Source: Lycocorax pyrrhopterus obiensis | Lineage: Eukaryota; Chordata; Aves; Passeriformes; Paradisaeidae | DNA length: 64,000 nucleotides | NCBI GenBank assembly: GCA_014706295.1 | Contig: JACSVZ010000007.1 | Location: forward strand, 54,512,975 to 54,576,974 | Direction: 5' to 3' | Part shown: positions 1 to 11,700 of the stretch, one piece after another | How positions within the stretch are numbered: the stretch's first letter is position 1 | How the letters are laid out: the number at the start of each line of letters is the position of its first letter | Notes under the pieces: generated by a model | The model's input: only the letters and a program-made list of their open reading frames with translations | Database searches by the model: none | Told to the model about the DNA's origin: nothing | Position numbers and translations under genes: made by a program

Positions 1-131
1 ACAGCTCTGCCTTACAAAGCAGCATGATGAGGGGTGCATGGCCATGGTTAGGAGGGTGATCGGGTGTTGGAATTACTCCAGTGCTTAGGGGCAGTAGGTG
101 CTGTAGTTAAAGGAATGTTTTGTCTCCACAG
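1..131 (+). other. EIF5: EIF5 last intron, 3' end only
   Basis: This is the tail of the intron before the last EIF5 coding exon. It ends in a pyrimidine-rich stretch and a CAG acceptor at 129-131. The reading frame of the following exon starts cleanly after this AG. The upstream exons of EIF5 are outside the window. SNORA28 is known from an EIF5 intron in mammals, but nothing like an H/ACA snoRNA is visible in these 131 bases. Confidence 0.85.
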
Positions 132-224
132 GTGGTGTACTCCACAACTGCCAGTGTACCTAAAGTTGAAACTGTGAAGCCTGCAAACAATAAAGATGAT
201 GATATCGATATTGATGCCATTTAA
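132..224 (+). CDS. EIF5: EIF5 last coding exon (C-terminal 30 residues)
   Basis: Directly after the acceptor at 129-131, the frame reads [17 protein letters not shown] and continues to the acidic end DDDIDIDAI and a TAA stop at 222-224. This is the C-terminal tail of eukaryotic initiation factor 5; the human protein ends with nearly the same residues. eIF5 acts in the cytosol as the GTPase-activating protein for eIF2 in the 43S/48S complex. Its N-terminal zinc-binding domain provides the GAP function, and its C-terminal W2/HEAT domain binds eIF2-beta and eIF3. The part seen here is the short flexible acidic tail after the HEAT domain, so no catalytic residue falls in the window. The exon starts in phase 0. 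The gene lies upstream of MARK3 on the same strand, as in human. It is partial only because of the window edge. Confidence 0.95.
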   Translation: MVYSTTASVPKVETVKPANNKDDDIDIDAI

Positions 225-522
225 AGTGATGCAACATAGCTTCCAGCATAGTAATGCAAACTTCTCTGCGTTTTCTGCCAGAAGTGTGACTTGTATGTGC
301 ACAAGCTGAAATGGCTTAACATCCTGCTACTTTGTACTCTAGAATGTATCTTTTTACTGTGACTGGTCTTGTGTAACTAAGCCTAATACCAAGGAGTCAG
401 CACGTCGGTGAACTGATCTAGTTTACAACTGGCATGTTCTATTTTGTTTTTCTAACTTGTGTTGGACACATACTTGGAGCACATTTATACAGTTGTGGAA
501 ATAAAGGATTTGGTTTTGGTCA
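225..522 (+). other. EIF5: EIF5 3'UTR, proximal poly(A) isoform
   Basis: The sequence after the EIF5 stop codon is AT-rich and without coding character. A canonical AATAAA lies at 500-505, followed by a GT-rich stretch (about 507-520), so cleavage is expected near 520-525. The end point is an estimate. Longer EIF5 3'UTR isoforms are known in other vertebrates and cannot be excluded here. Confidence 0.75.
500..505 (+). promoter_or_regulatory. EIF5: EIF5 polyadenylation signal AATAAA
   Basis: A perfect AATAAA hexamer 276 bases after the EIF5 stop, with a T/G-rich downstream element directly behind it. This is the first canonical signal in the 3'UTR. Confidence 0.8.
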
Positions 523-529
523 GTCTTCA

Positions 530-3500
530 TTTGTGACTCAACCCCCTTATTGCTTTTCCAAGTAAGTATTTACACAGCTCAGTGAAATTTGCAAAGCTGA
601 TCACACAATGACAATCTCTTGAATGAGACCAAAAAAACCCCACCTTTAACCCTCAAGACTGTTCCAACAGTGGAGATCTGAAACCTGGACAAGAAGCAGG
701 TGTTGGGTAATCAACAGTGTGCAGCTGCCAGCTTCTTAAAACAGGACAGCTGTCTGTATTCTGATCTTTGCAGGCTTGGGTTTTTTTAAACAAACTTCCA
801 CTGGTGTTCACTACACGAGTTGCGTTTTGGCTTGGGTTTTTTTTTTCCTTTCCTGTGGTTTTCAGCAGCTCCGAATCCAGGATTAAAGCTGCAGGAGCTG
901 GTACTGCTGCAGCTGGTGTGTACTGCTCCTGAGGAGCCCACCTCTTGCTGTGTGTCCAGCTGTGCAGTGTCACCATGGCACAGGCCAAGCGGTGTCCAGC
1001 TCCAGCCTCATGTGGGGAGGGAGGAGCAGAGGAGGAGATCTGGCACCTTGAGCCCAAGAAGTCCCCAAAGTTCACTTGCTTGTCTCTGGGAGTGTCCTAA
1101 ATGCCAATGTTGAGGAATCAGATTATTTTAGAAACGGCAAACAAAAAACCTGGTCCATCAAAATCAGGAACCTGGTCTGACATGGTGTGTGACAGGTTTT
1201 GGCCAGGGAGGAGCTAAGGGTGGGGGTTTTGTTGCTCTTCACAGCTGCTGGCTGGGAAAATTGAGAATGGCAAGAGAGTGGGTTTGAGTTTTTTTGTTAG
1301 ATTCAGTATGAGATGAGAGATGAAGGCTGCACTGCACGGTGAGCTGCTTTTTTAGTCAGGTTGTTCTGGCAGAACTTGGACAAAGGCAAAGATTGTGCCT
1401 GGATAATTACAGCAGGAGTGGCTTGGGCTGCAGGTTCTCCTGGTCTGTAGTGTTGTGTTGCATGTGGCCCTGGCAGTGAGTCGTCACTTGGCACTAGCAG
1501 GTGTGGCAAACAGCACTAGAACGATGGGGTAAAGCCATGAAGCGTTTGAAAGTGCCCTTTTATCTTACATGGATTTGTATTGCAGTAATACAAACCCAAC
1601 ATTTTTAATTTAGAGACAGGTTTATTCCTGGCTTCTTTTGTCTAAAAGAAAATCTGTTCTCCACTGGGTTTAAACCAGGTTTGTGTTTCCAAAGTGTCCA
1701 TTTTCATGCATGTTTGGGAACCTGGAAGATGAATTACTAATCCCTGTGTGCCCTGGCAGGAAGACATCTGTTCCTCCTGGTGCAGGCACCTGCTGCCCTT
1801 GTGTCACTGTTACGAGCACTGATAAGTGTTACTGTCATGGCCAGAAGGTTTCTGGCTGAAGGTTTTTTGTGGTGTTGGCTGCTCCGAGTTGTGACACAGT
1901 GAAGTACCATTCAGGAGTGGGGTCAGTCCCATTTCAGGGCAGACTTGGTGGCAATGGTGATAATCTCTGGGATTTTTGTTTTTTCTTCTAGGATGTAGAG
2001 ACTAGCAAGACACACCTGTTCCTTCCAGCAGGGAAACTAGGAAATGAATCCACCCAAAAACGTTTTTCATAGGGTCAGTGAACTGATGATGTCATACCAA
2101 AGCTATAGGATGGGAGATTTGGTGTAAACAGGGTGGGAGCATGCAGGGAATGAGTGTTCTTGTCTGTAGTAGCCCACAGGTGGATCAGAGTGAGTGTATC
2201 ACACAGTGGTACCCTAATTTCAGTCATGGTGGAGGCTTCTAGAAGTGCTGAGGCTGCTGCTATGAGATTCTTGGTGATGAGTTACACTTCTGACCCTATT
2301 TTCACATCCATGTTGCTGTTTCTGTCTCAGATCATTAACCGATGATTCCACCAGCTCATAAAAATTGAGTGTTTGTTGTGTGACTATTTCTCTAGGGAAG
2401 GAAGTTTCATGAGTCTTTGAATGTATTGCCTCTGCTATCTGATTAAAAATAACAAGTACATCTTCAAAAGGCAACTTGGAATTCAGATAAAATCTGCTCC
2501 AAGCAAGCTTCAAAGGTAGACTTCTGGCACCCGGGAAGGAAAGAGTGTTGGGTGATTTCCCTCACTTGGTGCTGTACCATCTCTCTGCTAGAAAACCTCA
2601 GTGTGAGCACTGCCCGTGGGCAGGTGGAGGGTCTTGTGGCAGGTCCATCAGCCTCAGCTTTACAAACCCTCATATTCTTGTGGGAGCTTAGGATTGGGAG
2701 CTTTGCTGCAGCTTGGCAGCCTTCGGCAGTAGCCGCTCTTCATCCAGCATGACAAGGAGCTGCTCAGCTGCCAGCTTTGCTTGAGGCTCAGCAGCTTCCA
2801 CCAGGGTTTGAAATCCTGACTGTTGTTGTGTCCATAAGAAGTAAAATTGCCTGGTTTTACTTTTATCTGTTAGAGCCTACAAGTTGTCATTAGAGGCCAG
2901 TGCCCCCCTCAGCTGCATCTGGTAGGACATGTATTAGATAAAAGTGTGCTCTTTGCTCCTGAGCACGCACAGCTCGGGCTTGTAGTGAGGCAAGGCCTAA
3001 AGATGGGTAACGTGATTTGACGGGATTGCGGGAGGCACATAAATGTGCTGAATGCTTTTGTTTTACCGTGCTGTGGTAGTGGCTTCCCTTGCCAGTGTAG
3101 CTGTGATGTGGTGCTCCCACAGAGGTCACCTCTGCTGGGCCACTTGCATGAGGCATTACCACGAGGCTGTCATTCCTCCCCCTGAAGATCTGCCCTGTTC
3201 CTTGGGGTAAGAGGCTTGCCAAAAGATCCCCATCTCCACCCAAGTCAAACAGCTCGGTTGATTTGTTGCTGTCCAGATGCACCACAGAGTTTAAAAAGTT
3301 GATTTATAACTGATAAATAATGCTTAGCACGTGGGTGTATTTCAGTTGTGCAAGTTCTGAACCTTGCTGATTGAAAAGGAGAGGTACCTCTGAAAAGTAG
3401 TTAATGTAGCAGCCTGTAATGAATTGTCCTTTCATTTGAGGGCCCCTACAAAGTTGTAATAGAGATAACAGGACCTCTGGGCTCCCAGTGAAAGCAGCGA

Positions 3501-6500
3501 ATGGAAGTGGCAAGAGAGATGGAACAGAAGTAGCTGACCCACCAATTAGTCTTTCCAAACTGTGGCAGCTGCTTTCTTCTCAAACTAATTACTCCCAAAG
3601 AGCCTCAGAGGCCTGTTGCTGAGGATTGACTCCTTGGCATCCGGTAACACCACTGAACCGTGAAGTTCTGGAACAGAAAACCCAGAAGTAAAGACAAAAA
3701 AAAGCAGCTTGAAAACAATGCTCTTTTAGGCCTTATCTGTGAAACTGCATGGTTAAATTTCAGCTTAAGGTTTATAAAGTTGTTGGAACTGTTGGGATTA
3801 CTTACATGCTTGACAGGCTGCCGGCGTTGTCTGTATTTTTCATTTTGGAGATGATCATCTTGCTGCCACAGAGGTGTCAGAGTCTGTCTCTTGACCTGGA
3901 ATTGTTGAGGAGCTGTTCTGGGGCCACTGAGCAGCTTTCCCAGGATTTCACTTCCCTTCCTAGTGCAGACCAGCGCCAGGGTATCTCCACAGCTTCCTTA
4001 GAGCTGCTGCAGCTGACATCCATCAAGGGCATGGCTCCAGTGCCCAGGTAATGCTGCTTTTAATTCAGTAAAATTCTAAAACTTCTCAATTTTTTTCAGA
4101 GGAAAATCAAAAAACATCTTCAATGTTCTGGGTTAGGAACCTAAGAAACAGATCCACCCAATCCCTGTCAGTAAACAGAGGGAACTCTTCTTCCTGTTGT
4201 AATTAGTGTCAGGGAAACCAAATGAATGCTAAACCATCTTTTCTACACATCAGTTTTTCTACTTGCATGTGCTTCAAAGTCTTACTCAATAATTAGGGCT
4301 CTTTAAGCTTTTTGTTGTAGCTAAAATCCCAGTCCTGAGTGTCCTGTGGATGGGATGCCATTCGCTTCCAGTGCTGGGCACGCCGATCAGCTGTGCCAGG
4401 ACAGGTTTGGAGTGAAGCCAGGCAGCCGGCTCAGTACGGCAAGGCTGGGACCAGCAAGGCCCAGGGCTGGGCACAGACCTGCCCATGCGGGTGCACAAAC
4501 TTTACAGGGGCCCTTGTGGGTGTCTTGGCCCCAGCTGTCTTCTCCCAGGACTTTCTCACTCAGCTCCAAGGTTACTCACTGCACCACATCGGAGCTTGAA
4601 CATAGGCTGTCCTGTGCCTGCAAGGAGAGGAAAGGTGTTGCAGAGCCTATTCCTACTCCCAGGTCCCTGACATTTTCTGAGGCTGGAGCTGTTTGTTCTG
4701 GTGCTAATCTCACCCCATTACTGTGGCGTTAGAGGCATTTTCTGCACAGTATTTTCACAAGGGGAAAAGAGATGATTGAAAGGAGAGCTCTGGTCTGAGC
4801 ATAGAGTCATAGGCACTACAGGCATACATTCCAAACAAGGGAAGTATCAGCACAAGAACAACTCAACGGGAGGTTTGTGTGGGTGTTTTATTATTCTCTG
4901 TGAATTTTTGCTTGATACTGGTTTTTTGTATTTATCTGATATTAATAAAACCCAGATAACTGCACTGACGTCAATGGAGTTTGGCTTTGATTCTGTGCAA
5001 TTAAGGTAGACATCTGACATCTTTAAAAGAAACATGAGGAAAGTATACTTCCCCAGGAGAATCCCATCCCTGTGTTGTCAGGGAATTGTTAATAAATTGT
5101 TTATTAATAAATAATCACTCTTGTGGACAAAGTCTCAGGTATACAAATTGTGAACAGATTAGTTCACATAGGAAAAGACTGAATAAAGAAGTAAAATACT
5201 AAATGAAAATACTAAGGATGCTCTCTGGGGTTGGGAAAACTGGATGTAAAGGCTTCCATCTTCTGCCTCCTTTGTTCCTTCAGCCTGTGCTCATATTCTG
5301 TATCACAAGCCAGAGGAGCTGGTGGTCCCAGCTGGATGTGCTGTGGAACTTGGAGTGGTTGTGGATGGTGGGCAAGCACACTCAGGCAAAATGGGAAACA
5401 GGAGCACAGCTCAAATGACAGAAAAACACTGCTCTGTGTGGGGGAAGTAATGGGATTTTAAACAATCTTAAATTCTTATTTATCAGCTGACATTTAATAC
5501 AGGATTTCACATTCTCCGTGCCTTCTCCATGAACAGGATTGGCTATATTTTAGTTTTGATTTCTTCTGCTGAAAGATGCCTATAAAAGATCCAGAATTCA
5601 GAAGGGCAATTTTAAGGAAAATAAAAAAAACCCAAAAACCCTTGACTATTGGTGGACTTCACCAAAATCCCAAGAAATAGTTTAGATAAGACGAACGATG
5701 TGGTAGCTGCAGCCACTCAGGCTGCTGTCAGGAACACACCACCTCCAAAGAGCAAAACCCCTGCTTAGGTGGAGCAGTACAGAAACACAGAAGGGAAACC
5801 TCTCTGTGAGGAAAGCATGTTGGATCCTACCCAACAGAGGTCACTGAAGAACAACACCTTCACCTTGCAGTCAGATGGAGGAGCCAAAATTTTAGCAAGT
5901 AGCACAACTTGCCGAAGGTGAGTCCAGGGATAGAAAAACACCCACCATAAAAAGCAGTAACATATAGAGAGAACTAATGAACTGTGCATTCCTCATGCTG
6001 ACAAAAATCAAGGAGATGGAGGGGTGTTGAGTCCTCCTAACCAGCTCCTGGTCAATCCTGATAACAGAAGATAGGAGCAATGCATTTGACTTGGGCAAAA
6101 AAATGCCATAGGAAGCAAGGGGTGCTCCTGGAGTCCCCAGAGCTGTGCAGATGGGTAACCAGCCTCCGTGAACCTCCTCACTTGCATGGGCCTGGGGGTG
6201 CTCTCAGTTTTGCAAGGCCAGGTTTGTGTGCCTGGGTGAAACATCTGCTCCAGACCTGTTCCTTGGAGAGGACAGGAGCATGTGGGCTGGGAGAGATACA
6301 CAAGGAAGCCACACTCAGCACCACAGGCATGGCTGGCTGCATCCTGGTCCGGGTCAGTGAGAAGGAAGCCAGGAAGTGAAGGTGGCTGTGGTGTGTGGGT
6401 GGTGAGGATTGAGAGGTGATCAGTGAGGCCTTCCTGTTTAGTAACACCAACAGGCTTTTCCTGGGCAAGGGGGTGGTTTTATCTGAATCACCGAAGGGGA

Positions 6501-7290
6501 ACTGAGTGTTCCTGGTGGGAGGAAAAGTGGGAGAGCAGGTACCTGTCTGTTGTGAGAGTCTTTCTGGGGGCGTTCAGGGATGTGCACTGAGGAGCTGCAG
6601 AGCTTCACTAAAACAAGGCACTAACTGCTGCAGTTTTTTTTTTTAGTCTTTTATGATACTGTCTCTGCCTTTGTTCCTTTTTTTTTTTTTTTTACTTCAG
6701 CATTGTGGGGTGGGACTGGGAGACAGAAAGAAGCAGTGGTATCACTAATACCAGAAAACCGGCTCTGCAGGAAAACCTGCAGATGTGTGTAGGATGGGGA
6801 AGGAGCGGCTGCACTCATGACCCAACCTGCCCTGCACGCAGAAGGCCAGAGGGTGATGGGGATGACAGGCTCCTTCCTCTGTCTTTCCCCTTTCCCATGA
6901 ATCCATTCTCAGCTCTGGTCAAAGAGGTGCTGTTCAGGGCCTGACTTGATAACCTTCAAGGAGCTACTGGAAGGAAGGTTTCCTCCTGCATTTCCTGCTC
7001 CATGGGACTTGCTCTGCTGTGGTGTCAAACAGCCTGTGCCTTGGTCCAGGGCTGGTCAGCAGTGGTGGGTTTGGAGTTTATAAGGGAGATGCCCGTAGCC
7101 GTCAGAGCGCTGACATTGTGGGCCATGCCCTGCAGAGGCACCTGGGTGTCAGAGAAGCCACCAGTGCTGGGAATTTTCCATGACCCACTTTTCCTCCTGA
7201 AATTCTGTTTCTTGACAGTGGCAAAAACCCATTTCCCAGGAACATCCCCAGGCTGCAGGAGGGATCCCAGGCAAGACTAACCTTGCTCCC
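530..7290. other. Intergenic region after EIF5
   Basis: No conserved exon, RNA gene or clear mobile element was recognised. Open frames are short and lack family resemblance. Homopolymer T runs occur near 6,632-6,645 and 6,680-6,694. AT-rich patches with AATAAA-like words (about 4,942-5,115) could serve as distal EIF5 poly(A) sites, but nothing decides this. One stretch on the - strand (2,220-2,880) has coding-like composition and is listed separately. Confidence 0.6.
2220..2880 (-). pseudogene. Possible decayed protein-coding fragment of unknown parent
   Basis: On the - strand, the stretch 2,840-2,700 reads as a helix-like peptide rich in Ala, Glu, Gln, Leu and Lys (core LVEAAEPQAKLAAEQLLVML). 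It is bounded by stops near 2,880 and 2,690. Further along the same strand, in another frame, 2,513-2,220 is open for 97 codons with fairly balanced amino-acid use. Together they resemble pieces of a broken coding sequence with frameshifts and stops. I do not recognise a parent protein. There is no ATG-initiated intact frame, no splice structure and no poly(A) tail that I can point to. Chance is a real alternative. Confidence 0.15.
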
Positions 7291-7542
7291 CCGACCACCA
7301 TTAACACATGCACGGCCCCTCTGCGTCGCGCTGGGACACAGCCCAGGGGGGCAGGCAGGATGGGGAGGGCACAGGGGCAGATTTTGACCCGCCACAAGGC
7401 CTGGGTGCCACCTGTGACCCCGAGCGCCCGCCAGTCTCGCCGGGGCAGGGCTGCGCGGGGCGCAGGGATCGTGGCGGGGACTGGGGGATCAGGCTGCAGG
7501 AGCTGGGGCCGGGCACTGGGTGCGCCTGCAGGGGTTGGTGAG

Positions 7543-7958
7543 GGAATGCGGGGTCCTGGGAATGCGGAGTCCCGGGAGTGCGGAGTGCCAGGAATGCAGG
7601 GTGCCGGGAGTGAGGGGTGCCAGGAATGAGGGGTCCCGGGAGTGAGCGGTGCCAGGAATGCGGGGTCCCGGGAATGCGGGGTCCCGGGAATGCGGGGTCC
7701 CGGGAGTGCGGGGTGCCGGGCGTGCGGCGTGCCAGGAATGCGGGGTCCCGGGAATGCGGGGTCCCGGGAATGCAGGGTGCCGGGAATGTGGGGTGCCGGG
7801 AATGCGAGTTCCCGGGAATGCGGGGTCCCTGGAATGCGGGCTGCCGGGAGTGAGGGGTGCCGGGAATGCGGGGTGCCGGGAATGCTGGTTCCCGGGAGTG
7901 CGGAGTGCCAGGAATGCAGGGTGCCGGCAGCGAGGGGTGCCGGGCGTGCGGGCCCCTC
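7543..7958. repeat. 16-bp minisatellite, 26 copies
   Basis: A tandem array with unit GGAATGCGGGGTCCCG. The word GGRRTG (or a close variant) recurs at 7543, 7559, 7575 and so on to 7943, always exactly 16 bases apart, so 26 units fit without an insertion or deletion. By my count 17 units carry GGAATG, six GGAGTG, two GGCGTG and one is more diverged. The second half alternates between GGTCCCGG and GGTGCCGG. Because 16 is not a multiple of 3, translation repeats every 16 residues and all frames stay open, which produces spurious long frames on both strands. Confidence 0.95.
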
Positions 7959-7994
7959 CCCAGGGGACACAGGCGAGGGACACCCCGCGACCCC

Positions 7995-8024
7995 GATCCC
8001 GATCCCGATCCCGATCCCGATCCC
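7995..8024. repeat. (GATCCC)5 microsatellite
   Basis: Five uninterrupted GATCCC hexamers at 7995, 8001, 8007, 8013 and 8019. They are followed by GGCCCC-type GC-rich sequence. Confidence 0.95.
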
Positions 8025-8130
8025 GGCCCCGGCCGGCCCCGGCCCCGCGCCGCCCGAAGCGAAGCGGCCGCCGGGGGGCGCCCGCGCGCCGGCCCAAAGC
8101 GGCCCCGAGGCTGCGACGGACACGGGGGAG

Positions 8131-8318
8131 CGAAAGGGGGGAAAGGATTGAAAAACCATAAACCAAACCAAACAAACCCCAACAAATAAAAACAAGGGAA
8201 AAGAAAATTTAAAAAAAAGAAAAGAAAAGAAAAACAAGGGGGGAGGAAGGAAAAGAAAAATGTAAAAAGAAGAAAGAAAAGGAAAACACAAAGAAAGAAA
8301 AACACACCAAAAAAACCC
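8131..8318. repeat. A/G-rich, T-depleted low-complexity tract
   Basis: About 190 bases, mostly A with G and some C. I count nine T in the whole stretch. Short motifs such as AAAGA and AAACA recur. It follows the CpG block without a transition. The - strand is correspondingly pyrimidine-rich. It could be a decayed poly(A)-like tail or a purine tract that expanded by slippage; there is no element body beside it that I can identify. Confidence 0.85.
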
Positions 8319-8714
8319 GTCCCCCTCTTTCCAATTTTCACACTCCTGCATATTGTCTGGCTGCAGATCTACCAGGGTTGGACTTCTCTCTCCCAACACC
8401 CACTGACCTGATGCACATTTTTGGGGAGTAAGTGCAAAATTCTCTGTGTTTGATGGAAAGGGGGTTCCCAGCCCCAGCCTCGCACCTGCCCCTGCTGGGG
8501 TCACACCTGCTGCCGGGCCCCGAGAGATGTGGGGAGCCTCGGGACAGGGAGGCGGCACAGTGGCTGCCTTGTCACCCTCCGCCCTAGGGTGGCTCAGTCG
8601 TTGCAGTGATGGACACGTCTCTCTGGAAGGAAACAGTGGGGAGCCATATGATGGGAAAGGGCTTGAGGGTAGTGAAAATAATGCTGTATTGAAAGTACTG
8701 TCAAGAAAATATTT

Positions 8715-8733
8715 GAGAGAGAGAGAGGGAGAG
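8715..8733. repeat. (GA)n microsatellite
   Basis: A short GAGAGA run with one interruption (GGG) near its end. Confidence 0.85.
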
Positions 8734-11700
8734 CTGCAGCTGCCTCTCTATCACACACAGTCCATGGGTATATCCACGTTACACTCAGGGAGAACTTGCT
8801 TTTTTATATCCTCCAACCTGTGTCATCAGGATGCTCTTAAAACCCTCGTCCATGTCATCTCAGTGCACATGCTTCCAGGGCAAAGTGACGCCTTTGACAT
8901 CACTGCAGAAAATATTCAGGCCACACGCAGCCCGCTTACCCTCAGCAGCACTTCCACCTGCAGGAACAAACTACCTCATCTCCACATGTCTGTGTTACCT
9001 GACTCATTCCCAGTAACATGTCTTGTAATGAGCCATTTCCCCAGCTGCACTCACCCAAATGCCATGTGAGGAGATCCTGCACACACAGCCAGTTGCTGCT
9101 TTGCTTGCATGGGTGCCTGCCCTGCCCTGCTGATGATTTTGGGTGTTCAGGTTTCCTCCTCCAGCATGGGATGTGTGCTGGGAGGAAGATCATCCCCTCT
9201 ATCACACAGCAGTGACTCACCATGCAGCACCTTGCAGCTCCATGGTCTCCCCTCCATCTGCATTTCTGGTACCCAGGAGGCTGTAATGAAACACCTCTGA
9301 AGAGCTGTGTTAGCATGGGCATACCCAGAGCTGCAGGGAGCCACAGAGAAGATAAACCTAATGGCAACACCATCCAGCTCCTGCCCAGCAGCCCAGTAGG
9401 GTGAATCTGAGAATCCATTTATTTTTCTTCATTTTCCCCTGATGTTATTTTTCTGTGATCATGTTGCTCACAGGAAAACTGAACGAAAAGCACAACAGCC
9501 AAGAGTATCAGCAGTACAGGAAGAGAGAGCTCCCTACACGATCCTGCCTCAAGCTGCTCCTGGGAAGCAGGGTTGAGCACCTTGGCTTTGCTTGGGCAGT
9601 GGGGGAGGTGGTGCAGGGTGGTGGGATGGGTTGGTGGAGGCTGAGTTGTCCAAAATCTTGTCGTTGGCATTTGGCTGCATCCATGTAGCTCTGCCAGGCA
9701 CAGTGGAGGGTCAGACCAAGCCACTACCCAAAAATCATCTGCAAATCATCAGTGAGTGGAAATCCACTTTTCCTTTCATTTCACAATTCCTTACAGATTT
9801 TTTTCCCAGTCTTCCTAATTTCCTTAAAGACAAGCATACCCTGCTTGTGGGAGGGCTTTAAGGTGACTGCCAGACAAGTGAATTTATAGCCTTGCACGTG
9901 TCAGAGAAGCAAAAACCTGATTGCCTGGGTCAGATTGGGGTAATTTTGATGTATTTGAGCTCCTCTTGCTTGACACCTGCAAGATCAGATGCTCAGGGAA
10001 AGGCTGTGTGGCCACAAGACTCTCCATGGGACCAGCTGGACACCAAAGGAAAAAGGTGGGTGAGGTATCAGCCTGGACCTGGGTGACGGATGCTGTTTGC
10101 AGGGATAGGGTGAAGACAGTGACTCGTGTCACCCTCAGCCGCACAGGGTGGTTCCAGAAGGGTCTCTGCAGGCCCCTCCCCTCTGCTCCAGGGCTCTCCA
10201 TCACACTCCTGCCCCAGGAGGGGCCAACCAGACCCTGCAAATCTCAAGGTGGTCCCCACATTTCTAAGAAGCAGATTAGTTTTTTTCCAAAGCAGGAATA
10301 TGGTGAGAGTTGGGTCTCTGCATCCCTATTTTCTCGTTTGGCTCTGAAACATTAAACCCAGGTCAGGGCCTTAAACCATCCTTTGTTTAGGCTTTCTCAG
10401 GCAGGTGATTTCTCTGTGCTGGGCTGCTGATGGGGATGGCAGGTTCCCCCTCCCTGCTTTTCCCCCACCTCCCCAGTCTTTGATCACAGCAGCTCTGGAA
10501 ACTAAGCTTTGAAAATACAGTCATTTCATGGATGTGTTGATTAGGAAATGAAATTCCAAGAAGCAAATGACAACCCAGCTGCACTGCCTGACTCTGCAAG
10601 GCTGAAGCTCCCCACCAGGAAATGTATTCTCATATTTTTTTGACACATCCAGGGTGTTGTATCATTAATAAAAAATGCAGACAGAACTTCTTAAGAGAAA
10701 ATGACTTCCAAAGAAACTGGCTTTTTTTCCCTAGTTTTTCCTGTGAATCTGTAGGCTTCCTTGAAGACAGCTCAGTCCTTTTTCTCTTTTGCAGAGCAAA
10801 ATGAAGCATAGGTTTACCCTGGAGCAGTGTCTTCTGGGCACACAGTAAGACCTCAGGGATTTATCTCTCCTAGCAGGCTGTTAATCAAGGTTTCCAGCTG
10901 CATAGGAAATTGGTTTTATTGGGGGACAGAGGGAGACTGCAGGCCTTCATGGTTAATTCTACAGAAAAATAACCCCATCCCTGCAGTCCTGTGAGGACTG
11001 GATTCTGTCTAGTCCATCCCCAGCTGGGATAGGGAGAGGTCTAGCTGATGTGCCTGCCGCACAGCAGCCATGATGCCATACACTGACTCCAAGTAAGCCT
11101 CTCTTATTCAAACATCCCCAAATCCATGTCTGAAAAACAATCCTTTTCCCCTTCCCTTCTGTATTAATAGCACTGTGCTTTTTTGAGTGCTATTCTGAGT
11201 ATATCAGCCCAGGGTGGGAGAGTGTTTTGGGGCTGATTCATCTCAATTTTGTTGCTGAGAAAGCAGGACGTTCAACAAGGGTGATGGCAGAGGCTGGGCT
11301 GATTGGTTTCAAAGTGGGTTCAAGGAGCTCCTTGAGGCTACTCAAGGCTCACAGAACTGCTGCAGGAGGGGAAAACCCCAAACAGGCCATGCCTGTGTGG
11401 GGCAGCCAGGTGTGGGGCTGAGAGGTGGTTCAGACCCACTGGAGGGTCACAGCTGCAGCAGCAAGTTGGACTTTGCAAGTCTCTAGATTTGCTTAAAGTT
11501 CAATGGAAGGTTGTTCAAGAAGGCCTGAAAAGAAGATGGGGTATTTGGAAAAACCTTTTTGTGAGGAAGAAATACCTCTGCAGGAAGAAGATTGTTTGCT
11601 GGGACACAAAGGAGCACTCAGTCTCTGGTTGGCACTTCAGGTGTGATGTGAAAATGTTGTAAAGGGCCTCCCTGTAAAAGGCACATCACTTTTTCCTGGA

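Larger units (their letters stand above)
7300..8130. other. CpG-rich GC block (orphan CpG island or minisatellite island)
   Basis: This block contrasts sharply with its surroundings. It has many CpG dinucleotides at 7,311-7,480 and 8,020-8,130, with SmaI-like CCCGGG cores throughout the central minisatellite. It ends in a run of GGCC/GCGC words and switches abruptly to A-rich DNA at about 8,131. It could be an unannotated CpG-island promoter (for a lncRNA or an upstream start), or simply an expanded GC-rich avian minisatellite. No coding exon with a recognisable product was found in or beside it. The long open frames across it follow from stop-free tandem repeats. Confidence 0.6.

Noticed and set aside
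7149..8558. 469-codon open frame on the - strand, with 346- and 228-codon frames overlapping it
   Set aside because: It is open only because the 16-bp minisatellite and the pyrimidine tract lack stops in every frame. The translation is a simple periodic peptide rich in Pro, Gly, His and Ser followed by a Phe-rich run, with no family resemblance.
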